Below are positions 1 to 8,670 of a DNA stretch of 25,770 bases, piece by piece (position 1 is the stretch's first letter; each line of letters starts with the position of its first letter). A program made the translations under genes and the position numbers. Source of the stretch: CAZWRV01 sp964636325 (GTDB taxonomy: Bacteria; Verrucomicrobiota; Lentisphaeria; Victivallales; GWF2-50-93); the NCBI GenBank assembly GCA_964636325.1, contig CAZWRV010000095.1:1-25770 (forward strand), in the 5' to 3' direction. The notes under the pieces are model-generated. The model worked only from the letters and a program-made list of their open reading frames with translations. It did no database searches and had not been told where the DNA came from.

Positions 1-109
1 TCCAATTTATTTTTTCAGTTCAGGCGGAAGAAGCGTGTATTGCAGGAGACCGTTGAGAGGCTATGCTAAGATGGCTAAAAAAGTGCGAAACTCCACTGTA
101 ATATGGTTT

Positions 110-144
110 GTATTTTGCGCCAGGGATGCCGCAAAATACTTTTT
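110..144 (+). terminator. Hairpin plus T-run upstream of the operon
   Basis: A perfect 10-bp inverted repeat (GTATTTTGCG at 110-119, CGCAAAATAC at 130-139) encloses a 10-base loop and is followed at once by five T residues (140-144). This is the shape of an intrinsic terminator. It ends about 50 bases before the first start codon, so it either ends an upstream transcript or acts as a leader attenuator for the operon. No upstream gene is visible in the first 100 bases to decide which. Confidence 0.6.
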
Positions 145-192
145 CGACAATTTGATTTGTCATGTCGCATCGTAATAGACTAGGAGGACAAC
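145..192 (+). promoter_or_regulatory. Leader with small inverted repeat and strong ribosome binding site
   Basis: A short inverted repeat (GACAA at 146-150, TTGTC at 157-161) lies between the hairpin and the gene. A weak promoter pair can be drawn (TTGATT 152-157, TAATAG 173-178, 15-base spacer) but is not convincing. A perfect Shine-Dalgarno AGGAGG at 182-187 sits five bases before the ATG at 193 and fixes that start. Confidence 0.35.
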
Positions 193-3100
193 ATGAGGAA
201 GAGAAGGAAGAACTTGATGGCGGCCGTGGCCGCAGGATTCGTATTGATGTCATGGAACGCTGTAAGCTTTGCCGTTCCGGCCGAAGTCCCGGTTCTCCCC
301 GTCTCGCAATGGACGGTCGAGGCCGCGCCCGGCGACAAGGTCGGGCTTGCCGACAAGGACGGCTGCCTGGCGATCTCCTTCACCGTCGCGATCAAGAAGC
401 TGGAGAAGGGATGGATGTCCCGCAACCAGGGCATGTTCCGGATATTGCTCAAGAATCCCGTGCCTCTCAAGGACGACCAGGAACGCGTCATCTTCGACGC
501 GTCCGGAATGGAGATCGAACGCGAGGGCCGTTACACGCTGGCGATGCTCCCGATAGTCCGGGACGCGAGCGGCGAGCTTCTCATCTACCAGCCTTACGCA
601 TATCCGCATCTGAAATGCGGCTCAAGGAACTGGAGCCGCTGGACTAGCCGGACGTTCTATACCTGCGAGGCTGGCGGTGCGACCCAGAACGTCCTCGAGC
701 CGGAAGGCGGGGACGGGAACGGATTCCCCAACGGAGCGCTTACTTTTGTCGGCTTCGAAGTCCGGGCGCTTTCCGAGGAGAAGACGCGCCAGGGCGTCCT
801 CTATCTCGGCCGTGTGGAAATAGACGGGATGCTGCTACCCCCGGCGGAAACGCCGTTCATCTTCGCCGACAGCCTTCTGAAGGATGCAGGAGAATATCGC
901 ATGGGCTTCCAGGTCAGCGACCGGTTCCAGGGGCTGCCGATCAGGGACTGGTCGGCCCAGATCAAGTTCGACCCGGCAGATCAGAACAGCCGCCGCCAAC
1001 GCATCGAAATACCTCTGGGGCCCGATGGCGACTACTGGATACGCTACCAGGCAACCGATACTGCGGGACGCGTCGTTGCAGAAGATTCTTTCCGCCGCCA
1101 AGTCGAAGGCAATCCCAAGGCTGAATTGCCGCCGACAGCAGATCCCAAGAGGCCGCCCTCCCTCGGGCGGATGATCATCAATCCCGACCGCGGCGGCGAC
1201 GGCGTATACAAGGCCGACGAACCGCTGCGCGTGATCGTGCGCGTATTCCCCAAGGATGCGAAAGCGCTCAAGCTCGCTTGGCGGATTCATCCTTACCGTT
1301 TCGAAACGATACTCGAGGAGGGGAAGCGCGATTTGACATTCAGCTCGAACGACGGCCAGGATGTCGAAGTAAATGTTTCCCGTCAGCCGGGGCGCGACGC
1401 ATACCGCCTCGAACTGTCCGTCCTCGACGGCGAAAAGGCCGTGGACAAACAAAGCTACATCATCGGTTCCATCACTGATCTTTCCAAACCTTATGCGAAC
1501 CGCGCCGTCCGCGAATGGGACCGCGAAAAGGTGAAGCAGACGGCCTACTTCCGCGTCAGCTTCGACGACAGGAACGCAAAGTCAGAGGATGACGTGCTGG
1601 AGAAGTTCCGCGCGTACCTCGAAAACGCGTCGGCGCTCGCGCCGAACACGACCTACGCCATCGACACAGCCCAGTTCGAAGTACTGCCCGGCGTATATGA
1701 CTTTGCCATGCTCGATCGCATGATGGACATGGCAGCGGACTACGCCATGTCCATGACCATCCGCTTCTCTCACATCGATCAGGCATGCCGCTTCCTCTGG
1801 CAGCCCTACAGCTACCAAAGGAACTTTGACGGAACTGTCCTATATGGGCATCCCTTCTATGGGGCATTCGCTGTCAGCGACGAGCGATTCCTCGACTGTT
1901 GGGAGCGCTCCTACAAGGCGCTTCACGACCGCTACCGCGCCCATCCCGCGTTCCAGGGATATTTGATCTACCAGATCGGCGGCGAGATGACGACGCTGGA
2001 CCGCCCCTGGCTGGGCGAGACCGCCGGCTACGAGGCCTGCAACATACCGGCATTCCGGAAATATCTCCAGGAGTCCCTCAAGCTTGACCTGGCCGCCCTC
2101 AACAAGCGCTGGTCTGCGAACTTTGCAAGCTGGGACGAAGTCAGGCCGCCGCTCCCGGACTTCCGCACCGGGACACTCCCCGACCTACGCGTCTCATGGA
2201 TGGACTTCTGCCGCTTCAAGGACGAGCTTGCTGGATCGTGGAACCGCCGCGCAGTCAGGGGCATACGCGCCTATGATCCGAAGAGGGTGATAACGATCTT
2301 CGGAGGACAGGAGGACCTCTGCGGCGAAGTGGACTTCTTCCACAACGGTGGATCGCATTTCCTTGAATACTCTGGCGCGATTCGCAGCGCCTGGGCAAAG
2401 GGAACCGGTATCCTTTCCGAACCGCATCATCCGACGCGCTGGGCGGCCTACGGCCCATGGATCCTCGACATCTCGACCTTCGTGATGTTCGCGGAGGCGG
2501 GCGGCGGCGGCATGAACATGCATCTCTACTTCGGCGAGGGAAGCCAGGAGCTGCTGCCGTACTTCGGCGGCCGCTACGCCTACGACCGCATGGAGAAGCT
2601 CAAGCCGCTCTGGCGCGAACTGCATACGGCGCTCGTCCTCGATCCCCCCGCCCAAGTCGCGACCCTCAAGGATCCCGTCACGCTCTACTGCAAGCACCGT
2701 ACGACCTTCGGCCCGCGCCGCGACGACCTCTGCCGCTGGTTCGCTTTGCTCAAGACCGACTCGATAACATCTGAACCGTTGAGGACCGACCGGAAAGAAC
2801 CTTACAAGCTGTTGCTGCCCAACCTCTTGGACGAAGTCATGAGTCTGGAGAACATCAACACCTTGGACAGGCTAGTGCGCGGCGGCGCGAAGATGATCAT
2901 CGCCGCCAACACAGGCTCCTACAGCCCCGAACTCGGCAAGGAACCCTTCCAGCTCCTGAAGAAGCTCGGCATCGCCCCGCCCAAGGGCGCATACGAGCAG
3001 CTCGAGACGGAGGTCGAGGCGAAGGCAACCGCAGACGGCCCGCTCTTCGCGAAGGACGCAACTCTCAAGTTCTTCACACTGGGGCAGATGCGCCGTGAAG

Positions 3101-3684
3101 TCTCCGACCCCAAGCTTCTTGGCCGCTTCTTCGACTGGCCGTTCAAGTGGATCTCGGAGACCGACTACTTCGGCTACTACAAGGAGAACCGCGTCTCAGA
3201 CGGAACGGAGCTGGCGCGCTTCGCATCCGGCGCTACCGCCGTCTCCCTGCACAAGGTCGGCGGCGGCGAGGTGATCGTGTTCTGGGGAATCCCGAACTAC
3301 CGCCCGGACTACTACCGGGGCATGCTGGTCCGCGCGGCCGAGTGGGCGGGCGTCAACGACCCGCGCCGCGGCAGCCCGATCCCGCACGCCCTCGAGGCGT
3401 GCAGCGAATCCCTCAAGCGCAACTATGCCCTCTTCTACCAGGACAAGCCCGGCGAATATACCCAGAAGCTGACCGCCACGCCGGACGGCGAGTTCTTCCT
3501 TGACGAACTCGTGTCCGACCAGAAGCTCGGTGTCTATACCGGAAAGGAGCTCAGAGAGAACGGCCTACCGCTGAGGTTCGAGAAAGGCTATTCGCCGCTC
3601 AAGGTGATAAGGGTGATGCCTAAAGGCCAGTGCGGCGACTGGGGCTCATGGAAAATGTTCCGTATGCCGGAGGGAAGTAAGTGA
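193..3684 (+). CDS. Secreted GH42-like TIM-barrel glycoside hydrolase
   Basis: A 1163-residue protein. A basic N-terminus and a hydrophobic run to about residue 28 form a signal peptide, so it is exported. Residues 30-440 look like beta-sandwich and Ig-like modules. From about 450 a TIM barrel begins that resembles GH42-type beta-galactosidases, including the typical segment with 'LNKRW' and 'SWDEVRPP' near 635-655. Likely catalytic acids are Glu598 (IGGEMTT) as acid/base and Glu743 (ILSEPHHP) as nucleophile; this assignment is by analogy. A C-terminal domain with a Rossmann-like 'EVIVFWGIPNYRP' segment would fit the GH42 trimerisation-type domain. It heads the operon behind an AGGAGG site. 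Family-level confidence is fair, substrate is unknown, and activity on beta-galactosides is not certain. Confidence 0.75.
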   Translation: MRKRRKNLMAAVAAGFVLMSWNAVSFAVPAEVPVLPVSQWTVEAAPGDKVGLADKDGCLAISFTVAIKKLEKGWMSRNQGMFRILLKNPVPLKDDQERVIFDASGMEIEREGRYTLAMLPIVRDASGELLIYQPYAYPHLKCGSRNWSRWTSRTFYTCEAGGATQNVLEPEGGDGNGFPNGALTFVGFEVRALSEEKTRQGVLYLGRVEIDGMLLPPAETPFIFADSLLKDAGEYRMGFQVSDRFQGLPIRDWSAQIKFDPADQNSRRQRIEIPLGPDGDYWIRYQATDTAGRVVAEDSFRRQVEGNPKAELPPTADPKRPPSLGRMIINPDRGGDGVYKADEPLRVIVRVFPKDAKALKLAWRIHPYRFETILEEGKRDLTFSSNDGQDVEVNVSRQPGRDAYRLELSVLDGEKAVDKQSYIIGSITDLSKPYANRAVREWDREKVKQTAYFRVSFDDRNAKSEDDVLEKFRAYLENASALAPNTTYAIDTAQFEVLPGVYDFAMLDRMMDMAADYAMSMTIRFSHIDQACRFLWQPYSYQRNFDGTVLYGHPFYGAFAVSDERFLDCWERSYKALHDRYRAHPAFQGYLIYQIGGEMTTLDRPWLGETAGYEACNIPAFRKYLQESLKLDLAALNKRWSANFASWDEVRPPLPDFRTGTLPDLRVSWMDFCRFKDELAGSWNRRAVRGIRAYDPKRVITIFGGQEDLCGEVDFFHNGGSHFLEYSGAIRSAWAKGTGILSEPHHPTRWAAYGPWILDISTFVMFAEAGGGGMNMHLYFGEGSQELLPYFGGRYAYDRMEKLKPLWRELHTALVLDPPAQVATLKDPVTLYCKHRTTFGPRRDDLCRWFALLKTDSITSEPLRTDRKEPYKLLLPNLLDEVMSLENINTLDRLVRGGAKMIIAANTGSYSPELGKEPFQLLKKLGIAPPKGAYEQLETEVEAKATADGPLFAKDATLKFFTLGQMRREVSDPKLLGRFFDWPFKWISETDYFGYYKENRVSDGTELARFASGATAVSLHKVGGGEVIVFWGIPNYRPDYYRGMLVRAAEWAGVNDPRRGSPIPHALEACSESLKRNYALFYQDKPGEYTQKLTATPDGEFFLDELVSDQKLGVYTGKELRENGLPLRFEKGYSPLKVIRVMPKGQCGDWGSWKMFRMPEGSK

Positions 3685-4077
3685 TGTCTGAGGAAAGCGG
3701 CGCGTCTTCTGGATGTGGATCTCCTGGCTTTCAATCAGGAAGGCCGCAGCATACCCGCGGCGATCGGCTTCCTCTACGAACACGCCATGGGCACGGAAGA
3801 TTGGCCCTACCGGCAGATCGAGCCGATTGACTGGCGGATGGTCTGGCCGGTCTTCCAGAAGGCGAACGGCCTGACGGGGATGCGCTACCCTTTCGCGACC
3901 TTGTCCCACCGGATGCCTGGCGGATTCGATCCGGAATTGTTTCAAATGATAGAGCCTCTGCATCCGTTCGGCCAGATGCGCAGTCCCGCGATAGCGCAAT
4001 CGAAATGCACCGAAGCCGGCGGGGAGAGAGCAAGGAACCGGCATCATAAAATAGCAGAGAAAGGGCAATCAGCATGA
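3685..4077 (+). pseudogene. C-terminal remnant of an alginate-lyase-like gene
   Basis: Directly after the TGA of the GH42-like gene the same frame stays open for 130 codons to a TGA at 4075-4077. Its first 60 or so residues (LRKAARLLDVDLLAFNQEG, GRSIPAAIGFLYEH, WPYRQIEPIDW) match the pattern I know from the C-terminal half of Alginate_lyase (PF05426; PL5/PL38-like) proteins: Asp-leu...-GRS-I-x-A-x-FL and WPY-Q-I. The N-terminal two thirds, including the catalytic part, are absent and there is no convincing ribosome binding site (a GTG at 3715 is the first plausible start). I read it as a decayed gene left by a deletion. The end overlaps the next start as ATGA. Family assignment is from memory of the motif and is moderate. 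Confidence 0.55.
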
Positions 4078-6587
4078 GATTCAATCAGCGGAAAAGTGGG
4101 GATGTTCCCGCCCGTCGCCGACCGCACACGATTATTCCCCGGAGCCTGGCGCTGCTGCTTGCCGCATCCATGCTGCAGGGATTTTTCCTTGCCGCGGACG
4201 AGGCTGGGACGGATCAATGGGCCGCGCGGCGCGCAAAGCTCGACGAGCGCCCGAAAAAAATCTATGCCCATTACATGGTCTGCTATCCGATCGGGAGGCT
4301 GGGAATAAGCCCCGGTTATGCTTTCGGACACGAAGCGCCGAAAATACGCCACGATTCGACTGATCCCTCGAACGGGTTTGCCGGCTATACCCTCGGCGGA
4401 CTCTCCCGCGGCTACCCGCTGCTGCCGGACGGAACAAGCTCGCTCAGCCCGGAGGAGTCCGCGGACCTCGATATCCGCCGGGCCCTGCGCGCAGGCATCG
4501 ACGGATTCTCCTTCGACGTGCTCCCGGCTCCGGAGAGCCAGGCGTTCGAGCATATGGACGCGATGTTCAAGGTTGCCGAGGAAAAGGATTATCCTTTCGA
4601 GATCACCTGGTGCCTTGACAACGCCGACAAAAACCCCACCGTCGTCGAATACATTTTACAGAAGCACGGCAAGAGTCCGAAGCTCGCCCGCCGCGACGGC
4701 AAGTTCCTCCTCATGGGCTACTTCTCCGTATTCCAGGCGCTCCACCATGGAACCGGCGTAAAGGAATGGTCGCAGCGGCCAGAGTGGAAGGGCAAGGAGG
4801 TCGGCACCTATGCGGCCTTCCGCATGACCCCGGACGGTTGGCGCACATACAGAAGCGGCTTCACCTTCCTCGAGGAGAAGTTCAAGACGCCGATGTATTT
4901 CCACTTCGACATGGGCGCATTCGGCCACGGCACACAGCATCCGATCGAGCCGCCGCCAGCACGGCTATTCACAACTGCCGACGCAGTCGGAGTGCTCGCG
5001 GAATACTTCGACGCAGTCGGATGCAATCTTCCGGGCGACGCAGGCGCGAACGCCGCCGCCATGGCGCAGGCTGTCCGCTCGAAAGGCGCCGAATGGGCGC
5101 AGCCGGTCATGTATCAGTTCGAGAGCATCCGATGGAACAGCCGCACGATCCGGCCCGGAACCGACATGATGCGGGACTGCTGGCAGCAGGCCCGGGACAA
5201 CCGCTCGACGCTGATCCAGTTCTGGACTTGGAACGACTACACCGAACTCACCATGCTCGCGCCTACCACCGACACCCGCTACGGCATCCTAGACCTGACT
5301 TGGTATTTCACGCAGTTGTGGAAGACCGGCGAGCCGCCGAAGACCGATCATGACCGCATCTATCTGATTTACAACAAATATCCGCACGAGCTGTCAACCT
5401 ATCCCTTCGGAACGAGGGTTCCTTGGCTAAATCAGCAGAACACACTGGAGGTCGCGACGTGGCTGACAGAGTCCGCAACGGTGCGACTGCCGGGACGGAC
5501 TGAAAGCTGGGAGGCGCCCGCCGGCTTGTCGTGGAAGCAGGTGCCGCTGCAGCCGGGGCCGGTCTCGGCCGAGATCGTCCGCCGGAACTGGATCGGCATC
5601 CCGCGCGTGGATCTGCGGTTTGACAGCCCCGAGCCGGTCTCTGACAAACCTTATCGCGACCAGCACAGCAAGGTCTGCGCCTCCACCGAAGATGTGCTGC
5701 ACTGGAAGCAGGACTTCGGCGACGCCCCGCCGGCTCCGATCCAACGCGGCGAATACGGAGACATTGACGGCGACGGACTGCCCAACTGGTTCGAGATGTA
5801 TTGGTTCGGCAAGTCGCTCGCCGACTGGCCGTCCGCGACAGCGGCGGATCCCGCTGCCGATCCGGACGGAGACAGCCTTACTAACCTCCAGGAGTTTCAG
5901 AAGCAGACGAACCCGAAAGTCGCTGCGAAATACGCACGAGGATACACCTGGGACTTCTTGAAACGCAAAGGCCCGCCGGCCGTCAACCCCGACCTCGACG
6001 AGTTCGACACGCCCGTATGGCACTACCTCCACAAGTATTCGATGGAACTTCCCATCGCACACGACGGCAATTACTGGCCCTGCGAACGATACAACTGGGA
6101 ACCGGGCGACGGCGTTAATCGCTGCCGCTTCGCCGCCTGGTACAACGTGCCCTCGCCGCATGCCCGCTGCGGCGAGTTCGTCCACGAATGGCGCACCGAA
6201 GGCGACGGTGATTCAAAACGGCAGAGCTACCGCTTCACGCTTAGCACCGGCCAGAACTGCCTTCGCGTACTGGCCTGGGAAAGTCCGGTAGCCGGAACCG
6301 TGAGATTTGCATGGGAGACTGACGGCGCCGAAGTCGTCGACAGCGGTTTCCACAACGGGAACAATCCCGTGATCGTCACGCTCGAGCACAGCCGTCCGCA
6401 GCGCGAACTGGTCCGTTGGGACTTCATTCCGAAGGACGGCGGCCAAGGAGTCGTCGAAGACATCGAAGTCCACCCGGAAGACCGAATCTATTTCGTGGCC
6501 ACAGTGCCGCCGCCGCACAACCAGCACGCGGCGCTGAACTTCCGCAGGCTCTCCGTAGAACTCATGGAAGAAGCATCTTCAAAATGA
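4074..6587 (+). CDS. Secreted GH71-like glycoside hydrolase with EF-hand-like linker
   Basis: An 837-residue protein starting at ATG 4074, with AAGGG at 4061-4065 as ribosome binding site. A twin-Arg-rich N-terminus and hydrophobic stretch at about 23-41 form a signal peptide. Residues 60-440 resemble GH71/GH99-type barrels: 'IYAHYMVCYP' as the first strand, 'ALRAGIDGFSFDV' next, and 'TWNDYTE' (Trp386, Asn387, Asp388, Glu391), matching the WNDYxE motif of GH71 alpha-1,3-glucanases. Residues 562-615 hold two calcium-loop motifs of the D-x-DGDGL-x-N-x-x-E kind, as in thrombospondin type 3 or dockerin-like repeats. A beta-rich C-terminal domain follows. It is a clear paralogue of the second half of the gene at 10733. 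The actual substrate is unproven. Confidence 0.75.
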   Translation: MRFNQRKSGDVPARRRPHTIIPRSLALLLAASMLQGFFLAADEAGTDQWAARRAKLDERPKKIYAHYMVCYPIGRLGISPGYAFGHEAPKIRHDSTDPSNGFAGYTLGGLSRGYPLLPDGTSSLSPEESADLDIRRALRAGIDGFSFDVLPAPESQAFEHMDAMFKVAEEKDYPFEITWCLDNADKNPTVVEYILQKHGKSPKLARRDGKFLLMGYFSVFQALHHGTGVKEWSQRPEWKGKEVGTYAAFRMTPDGWRTYRSGFTFLEEKFKTPMYFHFDMGAFGHGTQHPIEPPPARLFTTADAVGVLAEYFDAVGCNLPGDAGANAAAMAQAVRSKGAEWAQPVMYQFESIRWNSRTIRPGTDMMRDCWQQARDNRSTLIQFWTWNDYTELTMLAPTTDTRYGILDLTWYFTQLWKTGEPPKTDHDRIYLIYNKYPHELSTYPFGTRVPWLNQQNTLEVATWLTESATVRLPGRTESWEAPAGLSWKQVPLQPGPVSAEIVRRNWIGIPRVDLRFDSPEPVSDKPYRDQHSKVCASTEDVLHWKQDFGDAPPAPIQRGEYGDIDGDGLPNWFEMYWFGKSLADWPSATAADPAADPDGDSLTNLQEFQKQTNPKVAAKYARGYTWDFLKRKGPPAVNPDLDEFDTPVWHYLHKYSMELPIAHDGNYWPCERYNWEPGDGVNRCRFAAWYNVPSPHARCGEFVHEWRTEGDGDSKRQSYRFTLSTGQNCLRVLAWESPVAGTVRFAWETDGAEVVDSGFHNGNNPVIVTLEHSRPQRELVRWDFIPKDGGQGVVEDIEVHPEDRIYFVATVPPPHNQHAALNFRRLSVELMEEASSK

Positions 6588-6601
6588 AAAAGGGGGAAGG
6601 C

Positions 6602-8272
6602 ATGCAAAGCATGAAAGACAACTACGGCGGAAATGGGAACGTCCCGAAATGGTTTTCCGAGGCGAAGCTCGGCGTCTTCCTCCACTGGGTGGCGCATTCT
6701 GCGGTCCGGCCCGGCGATCCGGTCACGCCCGGACATGTCTTCAATACTCCGTTCGCACAGTACCGTTTCCTCATCGACCGTTTCACGCTGGACGCTTTCG
6801 ATGCCGAACGGTTCGTGGCGCGCATCAAGGCCATTGGCGCAAGGTACCTGATCCCCACCAGCCATCACGCCGACGGCCTCTGCCTCTGGAACACGGCAAC
6901 CACCGACTTCAAGATGACCAACGCGCCGTCCCGCCTCGACGTTATCGGCGCACTGGCTGAGGAGTGCCGCAGGCAAGGTCTGAAATTCGGTTTATACTTC
7001 CCCTACTGCGACATGTCACACCCGCTCATGCAGCCTCTGTTCGCGCAGGGCAAACAGGACTCGGCGGGCTGGGGTGACCATTGCCCGCTGACGGCGGAGC
7101 AGCTCGCCGAATACCGCGGGCACCTGAAGGCACAGATTCGGGAACTCTGCACGCAATACGGAGAGATATCCGTCCTCTGGTGGGACGGCGGCCCCTCGGA
7201 CAAGGCCTGGGTGAGGGAGATCAAGCAGATGGTCTACGACCTGCAGCCGTGCATCATCCAGAACTCACGATGGTCAGGCGGCCTCTGGCGCGGTGTCGGC
7301 GAACCCCTCTGCGGAGACTTCTTCACCCCGGAGCAGACTGTGCCTTCAATCAGGTTGTTCCATAAAGGCCGTCCGGTTCCGTGCGAGACATGCGGCATCA
7401 CCACGGGCAACTGGCTCTTCGACCGGACCGAACGCAACTTCAAGCGCGGCCGCACGCTCGTGCGAGATCTGCTGGAAGCGGTTTCCAAGGGCGGAAACCT
7501 GCTGCTGAACCTGGCTCCCGACGAACATGGGCGCGTGAATCCCGAGGTCGACCAGGCTCTCGACGAAATGGGCGGCTGGTTGCGCCGCAATGCCGAGGCC
7601 GTGTGGGGCACCGAGGCGGGACCGCGTCATGACATCCCCGACGCCGTGCTCACCCGGCGCGGCAATACGCTCTACGTCCATTACTACGGTACCGCAGAGC
7701 AGCTCGCATTGCCGGATTTCGGCGCTCCGATAAGGGAAGCAAGCTCGCCGGAGGGCGGCAAGGCGCTCCCTGTCAGGACAGAGCAGGACGGCACAATCCG
7801 CCTTGAGCTAGGGGATGTCGCCTTCGACCCGGCGGCCACGGTCCTACGGCTGGAATTCGATTCGGAACCCGTAAGGACAAGTTCGCCGCCTCCGGTTCCG
7901 GAGCATTTCATCATGCCGTGCACACGTATCGAAGCCCCTCCCGCAGACGCGGACTGGTCAAAGGCGCAAAAGCTGACTGTCTCGGAGGCTAACGGCCACA
8001 ACATGCTGGTGTGGCGTTATTCTCCGGAAGAGCTTTCCTTCGATGTGTCGGCGATGAATGACGATGACAATCTTTATGTGAGGGTTGATGTTCGCCAGCG
8101 CGACCTGGCGCCTCCGTCAGCGCAGGGACGGGTGCGTGACGCCTTTGCCGAGGCCCATGGTATGACCGAGGCCGCCCGCATGCTGAGCGGAGCGTCGGTG
8201 GAGCTTTACTTGGGGATGCGACGCCGCCAAGCCCCGAAGTCACTGCGGACGGCCGCTGCTGTGAGCTTGTAG
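6602..8272 (+). CDS. GH29 alpha-L-fucosidase, frameshifted near its C-terminus
   Basis: A retaining alpha-L-fucosidase family protein, 556 residues as read. I chose ATG 6602 because AGGGGG (6591-6596) sits five bases before it; ATG 6584, which overlaps the previous stop as ATGA, and ATG 6611 are alternatives. Diagnostic GH29 features are WFSEAKLGVFLHW near residue 20, the His pair in 'TSHHADGLCLW', and the nucleophile Asp195 in 'LWWDGG'. No signal peptide is seen, unlike its neighbours, so it may act in the cytoplasm on imported fucosides. From about residue 436 a CBM9/DOMON-like sandwich begins, but the frame is lost at the GGGG run 8212-8215 and 19 unrelated codons lead to a TAG. The catalytic domain is complete. 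Confidence 0.85.
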   Translation: MQSMKDNYGGNGNVPKWFSEAKLGVFLHWVAHSAVRPGDPVTPGHVFNTPFAQYRFLIDRFTLDAFDAERFVARIKAIGARYLIPTSHHADGLCLWNTATTDFKMTNAPSRLDVIGALAEECRRQGLKFGLYFPYCDMSHPLMQPLFAQGKQDSAGWGDHCPLTAEQLAEYRGHLKAQIRELCTQYGEISVLWWDGGPSDKAWVREIKQMVYDLQPCIIQNSRWSGGLWRGVGEPLCGDFFTPEQTVPSIRLFHKGRPVPCETCGITTGNWLFDRTERNFKRGRTLVRDLLEAVSKGGNLLLNLAPDEHGRVNPEVDQALDEMGGWLRRNAEAVWGTEAGPRHDIPDAVLTRRGNTLYVHYYGTAEQLALPDFGAPIREASSPEGGKALPVRTEQDGTIRLELGDVAFDPAATVLRLEFDSEPVRTSSPPPVPEHFIMPCTRIEAPPADADWSKAQKLTVSEANGHNMLVWRYSPEELSFDVSAMNDDDNLYVRVDVRQRDLAPPSAQGRVRDAFAEAHGMTEAARMLSGASVELYLGMRRRQAPKSLRTAAAVSL

Positions 8273-8670
8273 TGTCTGCGGAAGGCAGGGCTGAGGTCTC
8301 GTTCGCACGAAGGGATGCTGTTCCGTTCTCGTCACGAGTCGAGAAAAACTCCGGCGGCTACACTGCATTTTTCACGGTGCCGCTGAGGAGCCTGATCAAG
8401 GATCAGGGGCGGCCGCCCGCGGAATACGACCTGCTGAACTTCTTCGGGCTTCCGCGCAAGGACATACCCATGCCGCCGTCGGCAGTTCCTGTCCGGCCCG
8501 GAGATACTCTCGGAGTGAACGTGTCGGTGAATGCTCCGCAGATAAAGGACGGAGTGCATCTCAAGCGCAAGCTGTGGTGGCAGGCGCGGACGCACAGCCC
8601 TTTCAACGACCCGCATCAGTGGGGCAGACTGCGGATTTCGCAGGGAGGTCGCCGCAATGGGAAAGGCTGA
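8216..8670 (+). pseudogene. Frameshifted C-terminal part of the GH29 gene (CBM9/DOMON-like)
   Basis: From just after the GGGG run the +1 frame reads GDATPPSPEVTADGRCCEL and continues through 'SGGYTAFFTVPLRSL' and 'LGVNVSVNAP' to 'QWGRLRISQ' and a TGA at 8668-8670. This is the missing half of the CBM9/DOMON-like sandwich. One extra G in the run would restore a single protein of about 689 residues. The segment has no ribosome binding site of its own. It overlaps the next start codon by 14 bases. It could be a real inactivating mutation, phase variation at a short G tract, or a sequencing or assembly error. Confidence 0.8.

Noticed and set aside
20..491. Open frames on the minus strand opposite the first gene
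   Set aside because: Low-complexity Ser/Pro-rich translations, no ribosome binding site, fully opposite a strongly supported plus-strand gene.
5755..5920. True cellulosomal dockerin in the GH71-like protein
   Set aside because: The D-x-DGDG loops are there, but they are internal rather than terminal and no cohesin or scaffoldin is visible; an EF-hand or TSP3-like linker fits better.
8205..8230. Programmed ribosomal frameshift in the fucosidase gene
   Set aside because: The TTGGGGATG site is not a usual slippery heptamer and no clear downstream pseudoknot or upstream SD-like stimulator was seen; an indel is simpler.
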